Part shown: one piece after another, positions 49,767 through 57,913 of the stretch
Layout: the number at the start of each line of letters is the position of its first letter
Position numbering within the stretch: position 1 is the stretch's first letter
Origin: an uncultured bacterium
GTDB lineage: Bacteria > Patescibacteriota > Minisyncoccia > Phycocordibacterales > UBA9973
Assembly (NCBI GenBank): GCA_903825255.1
Contig: CAIJZZ010000030.1
Span: 1 to 64,000 of the forward strand
Reading direction: 5' to 3'
Length of the DNA: 64,000 bases
The notes under the pieces: model-generated
The model's input: only the letters and a program-made list of their open reading frames with translations
What the model was told of the DNA's origin: nothing
Database searches by the model: none
Translations under genes and position numbers: made by a program

Positions 49767-50744
49767 ATGCAAACCAAAACAGCTGAATTTGTGAGTCCAG
49801 GTCATCCAGACAAAATCTGTGATTTTATTGCAGATTCTATTTTAGATGCTTATTTGGCGGAAGATAAAGAAAGTCGAGTCGCTATTGAAGTGATGGGTGG
49901 ACATAAGTTGATTACGATCAACGGAGAAGTGACGAGTACAAGTAAACCGAGCCTAGAATTTATAGTAAAAAAGATAGTTGGAGAAGATTATAAAATAGTT
50001 GTGAATATTGCTGAGCAAAGTCAGAGTATCGCGCAAGGAGTAGATACTGGAGGTGCTGGTGATCAAGGCATAATGAAAGGCTATGCAATAGCAGAGACAG
50101 AGACGATGATGCCCCGTGAATACGAATTAGCACGAGATTTATGTCAGAAAATTTATGCGAAATATCCATATGATGGAAAAACACAAGTAACTATAGAAGG
50201 AAATAAAATAAAAACAGTGGTCGCTAGTTTTCAAAATACTAAAAATATAGAATTATTGGAATTAGTAAAAAGTATAATTACGCAGTCTGAGATCGCCCTG
50301 TCGCTCTCGAGCGACGGGGTTCAATATTTAATTAATCCGGCAGGTGAGTGGACGCAAGGAGGTTTTGAAGCAGACGCAGGCTTGTCTGGTCGCAAATTAA
50401 TTGTGGACAATTATGGACCAGAAATTCCGATCGGTGGTGGTTCTTTTTCTGGAAAAGATTATACAAAAGTTGATCGTAGCGGAGCGTATGTCGCTCGTAA
50501 AATTGCAGTTGATTATATAAAAAGTGGTAAAGCCAAAGAAGTATTTGTGAAGTTGGCCTATGCGATAGGAAAATCAGAACCTGTAATGGCCGTGGCTATT
50601 CTAGATGGTAAAGAAAAAAAAATTGAAGGTTATGATTTGAGTCCAACTGGTATCAGAAAATTACTAAATCTAGACCAAGTTCAATTTGCCAAAACTTGTC
50701 AGTGGGGCCACTTCGGCCATTCTGAATTTCCTTGGGAAAAATAA
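49767..50744 (+). CDS. metK: S-adenosylmethionine synthetase (short form)
   Basis: MetK makes S-adenosylmethionine from methionine and ATP. The 325 aa product (usual ~385-400) has AEFVSPGHPDKICDFIADSILDAYL, a GGAGDQGIMKGYAI loop (standard GAGDQG), GLSGRKLIVDNYG, GGGSFSGKDYTKVDRSGAY, and the ATP-binding end. The middle domain is shortened, and at about residues 176-184 a family B palindrome codes ALSLSSDGV next to INPAGEW. Catalytic residues visible in these motifs are retained. Confidence 0.93.
   Translation: MQTKTAEFVSPGHPDKICDFIADSILDAYLAEDKESRVAIEVMGGHKLITINGEVTSTSKPSLEFIVKKIVGEDYKIVVNIAEQSQSIAQGVDTGGAGDQGIMKGYAIAETETMMPREYELARDLCQKIYAKYPYDGKTQVTIEGNKIKTVVASFQNTKNIELLELVKSIITQSEIALSLSSDGVQYLINPAGEWTQGGFEADAGLSGRKLIVDNYGPEIPIGGGSFSGKDYTKVDRSGAYVARKIAVDYIKSGKAKEVFVKLAYAIGKSEPVMAVAILDGKEKKIEGYDLSPTGIRKLLNLDQVQFAKTCQWGHFGHSEFPWEK
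50295..50321 (+). repeat. palindromic element family B, copy 3 (in metK)
   Basis: GCCCTGTCGCTCTCGAGCGA followed by CGGGGTT. The reverse complement matches the intergenic copy at 11.48 kb, and the direct strand matches the ATPase A copy in length and reading frame. Confidence 0.75.
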
Positions 50745-50746
50745 AT

Positions 50747-52120
50747 TTAGATTTTAGAAATTACTACTCCTAGAGGCGTATCTTTGATTTCATAACCGAG
50801 TGAATTTATTTGTACGCGAAGTTCGTCAGATTTTTTGAAATCTTTATTTTTGCGAGCGAGAGCTCTAGCTTCAACCAATTTATTTATTTCTTTTGGAATT
50901 TTATCTTCTTTCAGATCTTTAAAACCCAAACCTAAAACTTTATCAAAATCTAAAATAGTCGCTTTTTTATCAGCATTGGAAATTTTTTCATCTTTTATTA
51001 AATCCCATAGTAGGGTCAGAGCTAGAGGGGTATCTAAGTCGTCTCCAATATATTCTTTAAATTTAACTTGGTAATCATTATTAATTTTTCCTATAGGCTT
51101 CCCGAGCCCTTTATATAACCCATAAAGACGTTTTAAGGCGATTTCCGAGCCCTCAAGAGCTTCCCAGTTGAAGTTTACTTTTGTTCTGTAATTAGCCATT
51201 AAAAGCCAAAAACGATAGGCGAGTGGGCTGATATTTTTTGATTTCAAACTTTCAAGTCTTAAAAATTCACCAGAAGATTTAGCCATTTTTTCTCCACCAA
51301 TGTCGACGAATTCATTATGCATCCAAAATCTGACAAAAGGTTTTTTGCCAGTTGCACATTCTGATTGAGCGATTTCATTAGTATGATGCACGGGTATATG
51401 ATCGATGCCTCCAGTATGAATATCAAATTGTTCACCCAAAAATTTTATTCCCATTGCGGAACATTCGATATGCCAACCTGGGAAGCCAATACCCCAAGGA
51501 GATTTGAAACCAATTTTTTGATCAAATTTCCAAAGTGCAAAATCTTCAGGATTTTTCTTTTCAGAATTTTCGGCAATTCTTGCGCCAGATTCTCCCCAGA
51601 CTCTTTTTCCACCCCAAAGTATTCCATAGTCTGGCATTTTTGAAACATTAAAATATATTCCATCATTGGTTTTATATGTATAGCCTTTTTGTTGTAATTT
51701 CTTTATTAAAGCGATATCTTCTTTGACATAATCACTGGCAAAAAGCATTTTTTGTGGCATTTCAATATTCAGATTTTTTAGATCCATTTTGAAATTTTTA
51801 GCATAAAATTCTGCGAGCACACGCATATTTTTAAGTGTTAATTTTTTTCCTTCACGCAAGAGTCCTTTGGTCATTTTATCTTCACCCAGATCTGCATCAC
51901 TCGTTAGGTGTCCGATGTCAGTAATATTCATTATTTGTTTTACTTTGAAACCATTATATTTTAAGGTTCGGCATAAAATATCCGCAAAAATATAAGCGCG
52001 TAAATTACCGATATGAGCATAATAATAAACAGTCGGACCGCATGTATACATCCGTACCTTTTTAGGTTCAATTGAGGAAAATTCTTCTTTTTGTTTAGTT
52101 AAAGTATTATAAAACTTCAT
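50747..52120 (-). CDS. cysS: cysteinyl-tRNA synthetase
   Basis: This class I synthetase has the Zn-binding TCGPTVYYYAHIGN (HIGH motif) near the N-terminus, GWHIECSAMG, HTGGIDHIPVHHTNEIAQSE, and KMAKSSG (KMSKS loop). The C-terminal helical bundle is complete (ARKNKDFKKSDELR, DTPLGVVI). I prefer the ATG at 52120 (457 aa) over the one at 52159, because MKFYNTLTKQK is the usual start; it overlaps the end of the AI-2E gene by 14 bases. tRNA-Cys is also in this window, near 160-231. Confidence 0.95.
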   Translation of the reverse strand: MKFYNTLTKQKEEFSSIEPKKVRMYTCGPTVYYYAHIGNLRAYIFADILCRTLKYNGFKVKQIMNITDIGHLTSDADLGEDKMTKGLLREGKKLTLKNMRVLAEFYAKNFKMDLKNLNIEMPQKMLFASDYVKEDIALIKKLQQKGYTYKTNDGIYFNVSKMPDYGILWGGKRVWGESGARIAENSEKKNPEDFALWKFDQKIGFKSPWGIGFPGWHIECSAMGIKFLGEQFDIHTGGIDHIPVHHTNEIAQSECATGKKPFVRFWMHNEFVDIGGEKMAKSSGEFLRLESLKSKNISPLAYRFWLLMANYRTKVNFNWEALEGSEIALKRLYGLYKGLGKPIGKINNDYQVKFKEYIGDDLDTPLALTLLWDLIKDEKISNADKKATILDFDKVLGLGFKDLKEDKIPKEINKLVEARALARKNKDFKKSDELRVQINSLGYEIKDTPLGVVISKI

Positions 52121-53129
52121 TTTGTTTAAACTCATTTCGATAAATTGAGATAAGAGCATAGAGTAAGCTGACTGCTAGTGGACCGATCAATATTCCGACA
52201 GGTCCTAATAAGGCAATGGCTCCAATGATTGCAAAGAGAATTAAAAAAGATGAAACATCTACTTTTTTTCCAATTAAAACAGGAGCTAAAAAATTATTTA
52301 CTAATATGGAGGTTATAACTGACCAAAGTAATAAACAAATTGCGCCCAATACATTTCCTGTGAAATAAAGGAAAATCATACCTGGAACAGAAATAAATGC
52401 TGTGCCAAAAACAGGGATAATTGATACCACGACGGCTACCAACCCCCAAAGTGCTCCATTCGGTACTCCAAAAAGAGCAAAACCAATTCCGGTGATGATA
52501 CCTTGAATCAAAGCAATCAAAGCAACACCCTTTAACATACCGTCTATTGTTTTTGAAAGTCTTGAAAGAATTTTTTGATCATCAGTTTCTGATAAAGGAA
52601 TCAATAAAGATAATTTCCTTTTCCATTCATCTCCATCTTTCAAAAAATAAAAAATAGCGATAAGTAAAAGAATAAATGAAAAGAAAGTAGAAACCGCACT
52701 ACTAAAGATATCAGTAATATTATTTGAAATAAATGAAATAAAAGCAGAAGCTTTTTCTTCTATATTAAAATTAATACCAGCTGGTAAAAGATGATTTATT
52801 TTAGCTCCAATAATGCTTATAAAAGAATTTGTATTTCCATTTATTACCACAGAATGATAAACAATTTGAGACTGATTGAGAATAATGACTCCAATTGCTA
52901 AAAGAGGACCGCAAACTATTATGGCAAAGATTATAACGGTTAAAATAGAGGATAACCAATTAGGAAACTTTATTTTTTTAAACCATTTAAAGATAGGATA
53001 AAGCACTACGGCTAGACAAGCACCAAGTATTATCACAATCCAAAAAGGACGAAAAATCAAAAAAGTAAAAATGAACGTAGCTAATAAAAGTCCAAAGAAA
53101 AAGTACCTTTCCATTATTTTTGTTTGCAT
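52107..53129 (-). CDS. AI-2E family transporter
   Basis: The 340 aa product has seven to eight membrane helices arranged as in the AI-2E/PerM family, with SLLIPLSETDDQKILSRLSKTIDGMLKGVALIALIQGIITGIGF in the conserved central part and the C-terminal GPVGILIGPLAVSLLYALI. Family members export autoinducer-2 or work as Na+/H+ antiporters; the substrate here is unknown. It has its own promoter (TTGAAG-16-TATACT) and leads into cysS. Confidence 0.88.
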   Translation of the reverse strand: MQTKIMERYFFFGLLLATFIFTFLIFRPFWIVIILGACLAVVLYPIFKWFKKIKFPNWLSSILTVIIFAIIVCGPLLAIGVIILNQSQIVYHSVVINGNTNSFISIIGAKINHLLPAGINFNIEEKASAFISFISNNITDIFSSAVSTFFSFILLLIAIFYFLKDGDEWKRKLSLLIPLSETDDQKILSRLSKTIDGMLKGVALIALIQGIITGIGFALFGVPNGALWGLVAVVVSIIPVFGTAFISVPGMIFLYFTGNVLGAICLLLWSVITSILVNNFLAPVLIGKKVDVSSFLILFAIIGAIALLGPVGILIGPLAVSLLYALISIYRNEFKQNEVL

Positions 53130-53139
53130 ATATGTCTAA

Positions 53140-53167
53140 AGTATAGCAAATATTTGCCTCGCTTCAA
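53140..53167 (-). promoter_or_regulatory. promoter of the AI-2E/cysS unit (TTGAAG-16-TATACT)
   Basis: On the minus strand, -35 TTGAAG and -10 TATACT ten bases before the ATG at 53129, giving a leader of a few bases only. Confidence 0.55.
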
Positions 53168-53229
53168 AATACTTATGTTTATAAGAAGTGGGGTTGCAAT
53201 TTTCTCAAATTTAATATAAGATAAAAACT

Positions 53230-53547
53230 ATGGAATTTGCCGTTATAAAAACAGGTGGAAAGCAGTATAAGGTCTCCGAAGGGGGTCTTGTTTCCATTGA
53301 GAAAATAAAAGGAGAATATAAAAAAGGGGATAAAGTTTCCTTTGACAAGGTTCTCTTAGTTGATGATGGAAAAGATACCACTATTGGCACTCCTTATATT
53401 ACTGGCGCTAAAGTTGAAGCTGAAATTGTATTAATCGGTAGAGCTCGTAAGATTTTGGTGGTCAAATATAAGCAAAAGTCTCGATATTTACGACGTAATG
53501 GCCACCGTCAGCCTTTCTTTAAAGTAAAAATCCTTTCAATCGCATAA
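53230..53547 (+). CDS. rplU: 50S ribosomal protein L21
   Basis: The 105 aa product is a normal L21: MEFAVIKTGGKQYKVSEGG, the TPYITGAKVEAEIV strand pair, and the RNA-binding end KYKQKSRYLRRNGHRQPFFKVKI. In most bacteria rpmA (L27) follows, but here a bidirectional terminator and convergent recR follow, so the L21-L27 pair is broken. Confidence 0.96.
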   Translation: MEFAVIKTGGKQYKVSEGGLVSIEKIKGEYKKGDKVSFDKVLLVDDGKDTTIGTPYITGAKVEAEIVLIGRARKILVVKYKQKSRYLRRNGHRQPFFKVKILSIA

Positions 53548-53577
53548 AAAAACTTAATCAATGATTAGGTTTTTTTA
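53546..53577. terminator. bidirectional terminator between rplU and recR
   Basis: AAAAAAACTTAATCA and TGATTAGGTTTTTTT pair with one G-T mismatch. T runs are present on both strands. Confidence 0.85.
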
Positions 53578-54189
53578 TTGCCTATTTTTGAGGGCATTTT
53601 TGAGGGTTTCGTTGTCAGAATACTCAAGTTCAGTGCCAGTGGAGAGTCCGCGGCCGAGAGAGGAGACTTTTATATTGAGTGATTCAGTAATTTCTTTTAT
53701 TTGTCCACGTATATAGAAATCAGTATGATCACCTTGAGGGGAGAGAGAAAAAGCGAGAATTATTTCTTTAATTTCATTTTTATTTTTTTTAATTTTTTCT
53801 TTCAATTCTTCTACTCTGATCCTATTTTTAGTATTTTTCTCGACGATAGGTACGAGTCCACCCAAGACAAAATATTTTCCATGATAGGTGCGACTTTTTT
53901 TAATACTTTCTAAATCAGAATCTTTCTCGACTACCATGAGCATCGTTGTGTCGGTGTGAGGGTTGGCACAAATATCGCAAAGAGTTTTTTGTTCTCTATC
54001 GAAGATAAAAAACCGAAAGCATTCTTTACATTGAGCTACCTCTTTTTTTAAATCTAAAATCAAACTAGCTAAATTTTGAGAGTATGCTCCACTTCGAGAC
54101 ATAAGAAAATATACAAAACGTCTTGCTTGACGTTCACCAATACCAGGAAATTCTTTAAAAACCTCAGTTAATTTTTCAATAATATCCAT
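53575..54189 (-). CDS. recR: recombination mediator RecR
   Basis: RecR works with RecO/RecF to load RecA on gapped DNA. The 204 aa protein has a helix-hairpin-helix start (FPGIGERQARRFVYFLM), a Cys4 zinc finger (CKECFRFF...LCDIC), and a Toprim domain with MVVEKDSDLESI and the YHGKYFVLGGLV motif. The Walker-like GRGLSTGTELEY is at the end. It lies 17 bases downstream of dnaB on the same strand. Confidence 0.95.
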   Translation of the reverse strand: MDIIEKLTEVFKEFPGIGERQARRFVYFLMSRSGAYSQNLASLILDLKKEVAQCKECFRFFIFDREQKTLCDICANPHTDTTMLMVVEKDSDLESIKKSRTYHGKYFVLGGLVPIVEKNTKNRIRVEELKEKIKKNKNEIKEIILAFSLSPQGDHTDFYIRGQIKEITESLNIKVSSLGRGLSTGTELEYSDNETLKNALKNRQ

Positions 54190-54206
54190 TTATAAAAATT
54201 AATTTA

Positions 54207-55598
54207 TTAAAATTCATCTAACTCATCTTTAAGTTTAGAAGGGGAAAATTCACTCAAACTACTTTTTTCTAAGTTTAAGAAAGTAGTAGTTTTTTCATCA
54301 AAGTAAAGATCCACTTTGCCGGTCGGTCCGTTACGGTGTTTTTCTATTAATATTTCAGCAATATTAGTTTTTTCTGATTCATCTTTTCCTTTATCTTCTC
54401 TATGTATAAACATCACGACATCCGCATCTTGTTCAATAGAGCCTGAATCACGGAGGTCAGATAGTCTTGGCTTACCTCCGCGAGCCTCTACTGCACGAGA
54501 AAGCTGTGAAAGAGCTAAAACTGGTACATCTAGTTCTTTTGCTAAACTCTTTAAGGACCTAGAAATTTCTGTCACTTGATTGACCATAGAATCATAATTT
54601 TTAGAAGTAGTCATGAGTTGTAAGTAATCGACTACAATTAAGTCCAATCCTTTTTCTGCTTTGAGTCGGCGAGAAACGGCTTTCATTCGGACGATTGAAT
54701 TACCTGGTTGATCATCAATATAAATTCTTGCTTTAGATAGTTTATCTAACGAGTCTCGAAGCTGAGAGAATTCTTTATCAGCGGAAAGACGACCAGTTCG
54801 TAGATTCCAAGCATTCACTCGTGATTCAGCGGAAAGCATACGGTCCACTAATTGTTGTGAAGACATTTCAAGTGAAAATATACCAACTGATTTATTATGT
54901 AAAATTGCGGACATACGAGCGATATCTAGTGCGAGAGTGGTTTTACCCATTGAAGGTCTAGCAGCTAGAATAATTAAATCTGATTTTTGTAAGCCAGAGA
55001 GAATATTATCTAGATCTCTAAAACCAGTCGGTAGTCCGCGTAAAGCATCTTTATGTTCATGTAATTTTTCTAGTCGTTCCCAAGCTTCTGGTAGGGCGTC
55101 TTTCAAGCTTGTAAATTTTTGATTCTTTGGAGAAGAAACGACACTGAAAATCCTTTTTTCTGCTAAATCTAAAATATCATCCATGTGATCATCTCCTTCT
55201 TCGAAAGCGAGTTCAGAGACATAGTCAGCGGCTTCAATCAAGCTTCTTAAAATATATTTTTTTTGTACTATTTCAGCATAATGTTTTACGTTAGTAGAAG
55301 AGGGGACGATTGAGACGATCTCAGCTAGATATTTATTACCACCAATATTTTCTAGTAATTTTTGTTCACCTAGTTTAGTAGAAAGAGAAAGCATATCGAT
55401 CGGTTCATTCTTCAAAAATAAATCAAGCATCGCTTGGAAAATTATTTTATGTTTTTCCGCATAAAAAGAATCTGGGTTAACCACATCTTCTATTTCATGG
55501 AGAGCGTCCTTGCGAAGCATAATAGAGCCCAGTACTGCTTTTTCTGAATCGATACTTTGAGGTGGCACGCGTAATTCATTTTTTCTTTTATTTACCAT
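54207..55598 (-). CDS. dnaB: replicative DNA helicase DnaB
   Basis: DnaB is the hexameric fork helicase. The 463 aa product has the N-terminal primase-interacting domain (PPQSIDSEKAVLGSIMLRKDAL) and the RecA-like domain with Walker A ARPSMGKTTLALDIA, Walker B DLIVVDYLQLM, and LSQLSRAVEARG. The promoter on the minus strand is TTGACA-15-TAGAAT with seven bases to the ATG, so the mRNA is probably leaderless. recR follows. Confidence 0.96.
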   Translation of the reverse strand: MVNKRKNELRVPPQSIDSEKAVLGSIMLRKDALHEIEDVVNPDSFYAEKHKIIFQAMLDLFLKNEPIDMLSLSTKLGEQKLLENIGGNKYLAEIVSIVPSSTNVKHYAEIVQKKYILRSLIEAADYVSELAFEEGDDHMDDILDLAEKRIFSVVSSPKNQKFTSLKDALPEAWERLEKLHEHKDALRGLPTGFRDLDNILSGLQKSDLIILAARPSMGKTTLALDIARMSAILHNKSVGIFSLEMSSQQLVDRMLSAESRVNAWNLRTGRLSADKEFSQLRDSLDKLSKARIYIDDQPGNSIVRMKAVSRRLKAEKGLDLIVVDYLQLMTTSKNYDSMVNQVTEISRSLKSLAKELDVPVLALSQLSRAVEARGGKPRLSDLRDSGSIEQDADVVMFIHREDKGKDESEKTNIAEILIEKHRNGPTGKVDLYFDEKTTTFLNLEKSSLSEFSPSKLKDELDEF

Positions 55599-55605
55599 TA
55601 CAGCT

Positions 55606-55632
55606 ATTCTAGCACGATAGAAAAATTGTCAA
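55606..55632 (-). promoter_or_regulatory. dnaB promoter (TTGACA-15-TAGAAT)
   Basis: Minus strand -35 at 55627-55632 and -10 at 55606-55611, seven bases from the ATG at 55598. Confidence 0.6.
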
Positions 55633-55678
55633 AATTGAAAAGTTAGCAAAGATGTTATTAAAATGGGGAAAAATATGA

Positions 55679-55684
55679 TAAAAT
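55679..55684 (+). promoter_or_regulatory. extended -10, leaderless start of trpS
   Basis: TGATAAAAT ends at 55684, exactly six bases before the ATG at 55691. A weak -35 (TTATTA) lies at 55655. Confidence 0.55.
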
Positions 55685-55690
55685 ATTTAT

Positions 55691-56767
55691 ATGTCTAAAA
55701 AGATATTATTATCAGGGGTGCAGCCGTCAGGCCGGCCACATATTGGGAACTATTTTGGGGCAATGAAGCAATTCGTTGACCTACAAGATGATTATAAAGC
55801 CTATATTTTTATTGCTGACTATCATGCACTCCATTCATTACAGAATCCGAAAGAAATGAAGGAAAATATTATCAATATTTTACTTGATTATTTAGCGATT
55901 GGTTTAGATCCTAAAAAAGTTACAATTTTTAAACAATCTGATATTTCTGAACATACTGAACTTGCTTGGATTTTTGATACGATTACCACAATGCCGAAAT
56001 TAATGGAAGCTCATGCTTTCAAGGCTCGTGTATCTAAGATTGGTGCAGATGATTTTTTAAAAAAAATGAACGAAAGTAATGTTGAAGAAGAAAAAGGATG
56101 GGAGACATATAAAGATTTTATTAATAGAGTCTTTAAAGATATTGACGTCGGAACTTTTAATTATCCTGTTTTAATGGCAGCTGATATTTTAATGTATGAT
56201 GCTGATGTTGTTCCTGTGGGTGCTGATCAAAAACAACACGTAGAAATTGCACGTGACATAGCTAAAAAGTTTAATCATATTTTTGGCCAAACTTTTAAAC
56301 TTCCGAAGGAAAAGATTGTTGAGGATGTTTTTACTGAAAAAGGTTCAATGATAGGAATAGATGGAAGAAAAATGAGTAAGAGTTATAAAAATACTATTCC
56401 GCTTTTTGCCTCTGACGAAGAAATTAAAAAAATTACTATGAGTATAGTAACTGATTCAGGTGAGGACGGTGCTATTAATGTTCGCCATATTCATTATCCA
56501 ATTCGTAAATTATTATATCCTAATGAATTAACAGGCGATTATTTTGATAAGCTTTATAGTGAAAATAAACGAAACTATAAAGCCCTTAAGGAAGCCTTGA
56601 TTACAGATTTAATATCCTTTATTGCACCACTACGTGAACGTCGAAAGGAATTGGAAAAAGATATTCCGAAAGTATTGAAAATTCTAAAAGCCGGGGGTGA
56701 AGAAGCAAAAAAAATCGCTACCAAAAAAATGACTGAAGTACGGGAGAAAATCGGAGTGAATTTATAG
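55691..56767 (+). CDS. trpS: tryptophanyl-tRNA synthetase
   Basis: The 358 aa class I enzyme has LLSGVQPSGRPHIGNYFGAM (with HIGN as the HIGH motif), ADYHAL, the Trp-pocket region YPVLMAADILMYDADVVPVGADQKQHVE, and KMSKSYKN. An insertion of about 20 residues (DDFLKKMNESNVEEEKGWETYK) precedes the VGTFNYPVLMAAD block. It is slightly longer than the usual ~330. Confidence 0.95.
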   Translation: MSKKILLSGVQPSGRPHIGNYFGAMKQFVDLQDDYKAYIFIADYHALHSLQNPKEMKENIINILLDYLAIGLDPKKVTIFKQSDISEHTELAWIFDTITTMPKLMEAHAFKARVSKIGADDFLKKMNESNVEEEKGWETYKDFINRVFKDIDVGTFNYPVLMAADILMYDADVVPVGADQKQHVEIARDIAKKFNHIFGQTFKLPKEKIVEDVFTEKGSMIGIDGRKMSKSYKNTIPLFASDEEIKKITMSIVTDSGEDGAINVRHIHYPIRKLLYPNELTGDYFDKLYSENKRNYKALKEALITDLISFIAPLRERRKELEKDIPKVLKILKAGGEEAKKIATKKMTEVREKIGVNL

Positions 56768-56779
56768 TACCAAAATGCT

Positions 56780-56814
56780 TTTTGACACTAATTTGACAAA
56801 GTGTCATTTTTTAT
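56780..56814 (+). terminator. possible terminator after trpS
   Basis: TGACAC and GTGTCA pair, followed by TTTTTTAT. The right part also overlaps a TTGACA-17-TATTAT promoter-like pair (56793-56821), so the function is ambiguous. Confidence 0.4.
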
Positions 56815-56890
56815 ATATTATGTGGGTGGAAAATAATTTTTTTGTTTTACTTGAAATTTTAATAGTTTAAACTTTATACTAAATAAATCT

Positions 56891-57829
56891 ATGAAAAACT
56901 TTGCTATCTTATCGGGTTCAGATCCAAACTCAAAAAAATTTGCAAAAAAAATTGCAAAAATTCTTAAGACCAGTGTTACTTATGTTAAAATGACTGATTT
57001 CTCTGATGGAGAATTTAAGCCAAAAATAACAAAAAGTGTACGTGGAAAAATTGTATTTATAGTACAATCCACAAACATTCCATTAAGAAATTTATTTGAA
57101 ATACTTTTATTGGGAGATGCATGCATGAGGGCATCTGCTTTATCTATTATTGCCGTAATACCATATTATGGTTTTGCTAGGCAGGACAGAAAAGATGAAG
57201 CAAGAGTCCCTATTACTGCAAAAGTAATAGCAAATTTGCTTCAAGCTACATTTTTTAACAGAGTAATCTGTATGGATTTACACTCAGATCAAATTCAAGG
57301 ATTTTTTAATATTCCAGTGGATCACTTATACGCATCAAGCGTTTTTGTGAAATATATTAAAAAACTTAAATTAAAGAATCTAATTATGGCTTCTGCTGAC
57401 GCTGGTGGTGCAAAGCGAGCTGGGAGTTATGCAAAATTTCTTAACACAGATTTTGTTATCTGTCATAAGCAAAGAAGTGGACCCAATAAAGTTGAGAAAA
57501 TAATTATTATTGGAGACGTAAAAGGGAAGGACGTTGTTTTTATTGACGATCTTGCTGATACAACAAATACTATAATAAAAGCTACAGAAGAAGCCTATGC
57601 ACAGGGAGCAAATAGTGTGAGGGCATTATGTTCACATCCTGTTTTGTCTGGAGGAGCTTATTCTAAAATTGAAAAAAGTCAGTTAGTAGAATTTATTGTA
57701 ACTACAACACTTCCTTTAAAAGAAAATATTAAAAAAATCAATGTACTTTCGGTTGAGGAAGAATTTGCTCATGCAATTAGTTGTGTAGTGAATAATAGAT
57801 CAATAAGTTCAAGGTATAAAGTTTCCTAA
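56891..57829 (+). CDS. prs: ribose-phosphate pyrophosphokinase
   Basis: Prs makes PRPP from ribose 5-phosphate and ATP for nucleotide salvage or synthesis. The 312 aa protein has FSDGEFKPKITKSVRGKIVFIVQST, PYYGFARQDRKDEARVPITAKVIANLL, the catalytic and Mg-binding MDLHSDQIQGFFNIPVDHL, and the PRPP loop VVFIDDLADTTNTI (usual DD.IDTGGT, here with Leu-Ala and no Gly pair). The flexible-loop Arg pair is partly changed (CHKQRSGPNK). Probably active, but divergent. A TTGAAA-18-TATACT promoter precedes it and a good terminator follows. Confidence 0.9.
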   Translation: MKNFAILSGSDPNSKKFAKKIAKILKTSVTYVKMTDFSDGEFKPKITKSVRGKIVFIVQSTNIPLRNLFEILLLGDACMRASALSIIAVIPYYGFARQDRKDEARVPITAKVIANLLQATFFNRVICMDLHSDQIQGFFNIPVDHLYASSVFVKYIKKLKLKNLIMASADAGGAKRAGSYAKFLNTDFVICHKQRSGPNKVEKIIIIGDVKGKDVVFIDDLADTTNTIIKATEEAYAQGANSVRALCSHPVLSGGAYSKIEKSQLVEFIVTTTLPLKENIKKINVLSVEEEFAHAISCVVNNRSISSRYKVS

Positions 57830-57848
57830 AAGATTGTTTTTAAAATAA

Positions 57849-57886
57849 TAAGAGCATCAATAGTTAATGTTGACGCTCTTTTTTTA
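57849..57886 (+). terminator. terminator of prs
   Basis: AGAGCATCAA and TTGACGCTCT pair, followed by TTTTTTTT. Confidence 0.85.
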
Positions 57887-57901
57887 TTGCCAATTTTATG
57901 A

Positions 57902-57907
57902 TATATT
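57902..57907 (+). promoter_or_regulatory. extended -10, leaderless start of aspS
   Basis: TGATATATT ends at 57907, exactly six bases before the ATG at 57914. There is no clear -35. Confidence 0.5.
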
Positions 57908-57913
57908 TTAAGA

